Source of the DNA: an uncultured Litorilinea sp.
Lineage (GTDB): Bacteria > Chloroflexota > Anaerolineae > Caldilineales > Caldilineaceae
Length of the DNA stretch: 6,805 bases
NCBI GenBank assembly: GCA_937922105.1
Contig: CAKZVN010000323.1
Location: forward strand, 1-6,805
Direction of reading: 5' to 3'
The position numbers and the translations under genes were made by a program. The notes beneath the pieces were generated by a model. It was not told where the DNA came from. It saw only the letters and a program-made list of their open reading frames with translations, and searched no databases. Of the stretch, positions 6,735-6,805 are shown piece after piece. Positions within the stretch are counted from its first letter, which is position 1. Each line of letters starts with the position of its first letter.

Positions 6735-6767
6735 ACAGGGGCGCAACCTTCGCAGCTGCGCCCCTGT
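6735..6767 (+). terminator. Hairpin terminator after the large multidomain gene
   Basis: A perfect 11-bp GC-rich stem (6735-6745 with 6757-6767) encloses an 11-nt loop, starting 30 bp after the stop codon. It is followed by a short, imperfect T-rich stretch (CTATTTC). The position and stem are typical of an intrinsic terminator; the weak T-run lowers certainty. Apart from this hairpin, nothing is seen between 6705 and the window end. Confidence 0.65.
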
Positions 6768-6805
6768 CTATTTCGCCACGCTCCCCAACAAAACTGCACA
6801 GAGCC

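Overview
The window is GC-rich (about 60-65% by eye), densely coding and entirely plus-strand. It looks like a chromosomal segment from a free-living bacterium. The paired ABC half-transporters and a very long M23/glycosidase/repeat protein fit Chloroflexota (Anaerolineae/Caldilineae-like). That placement is an inference from protein style, because there is no rRNA or other marker gene here. No mobile element, tRNA, rRNA or CRISPR array was seen.

Layout. (1) Positions 1-1089 hold the 3' part of an ABC exporter half-transporter gene. The reading frame is open from base 1, so the gene starts upstream of the window, and only the end of its membrane domain plus the full nucleotide-binding domain are visible. 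(2) Positions 1073-2929 hold a complete second half-transporter, which overlaps the first by 17 bp and starts at a GTG behind a good ribosome-binding site. (3) Positions 2930-3164 are an intergenic region with a 25-bp-stem hairpin, a near-consensus sigma70-type promoter and a GC-rich leader with two small hairpins. (4) Positions 3165-6704 encode one 1179-residue multidomain protein: a degenerate M23/LytM domain, a complete clan GH-A-like (beta/alpha)8 barrel, a long acidic Pro-rich linker, two copies of an unrecognised ~180-residue domain, and an LGFP-like C-terminus. (5) Positions 6705-6805 hold a hairpin terminator.

How the genes work together. The two transporter subunits have complementary defects. 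Subunit 1 has Asp in place of the catalytic Glu after Walker B, with an intact LSGGQ. Subunit 2 has the Glu but a deviant LSVGQ. Together they should make a heterodimeric exporter with one consensus and one degenerate ATP site. The large protein has its own promoter and is probably a separate transcription unit. It looks built for cell-wall or glycan contact, yet shows no recognisable signal peptide and lacks one M23 active-site histidine. The most interesting items are this architecture, its duplicated unknown domain, and a ~75-residue insertion in the ATPase domain of subunit 1.
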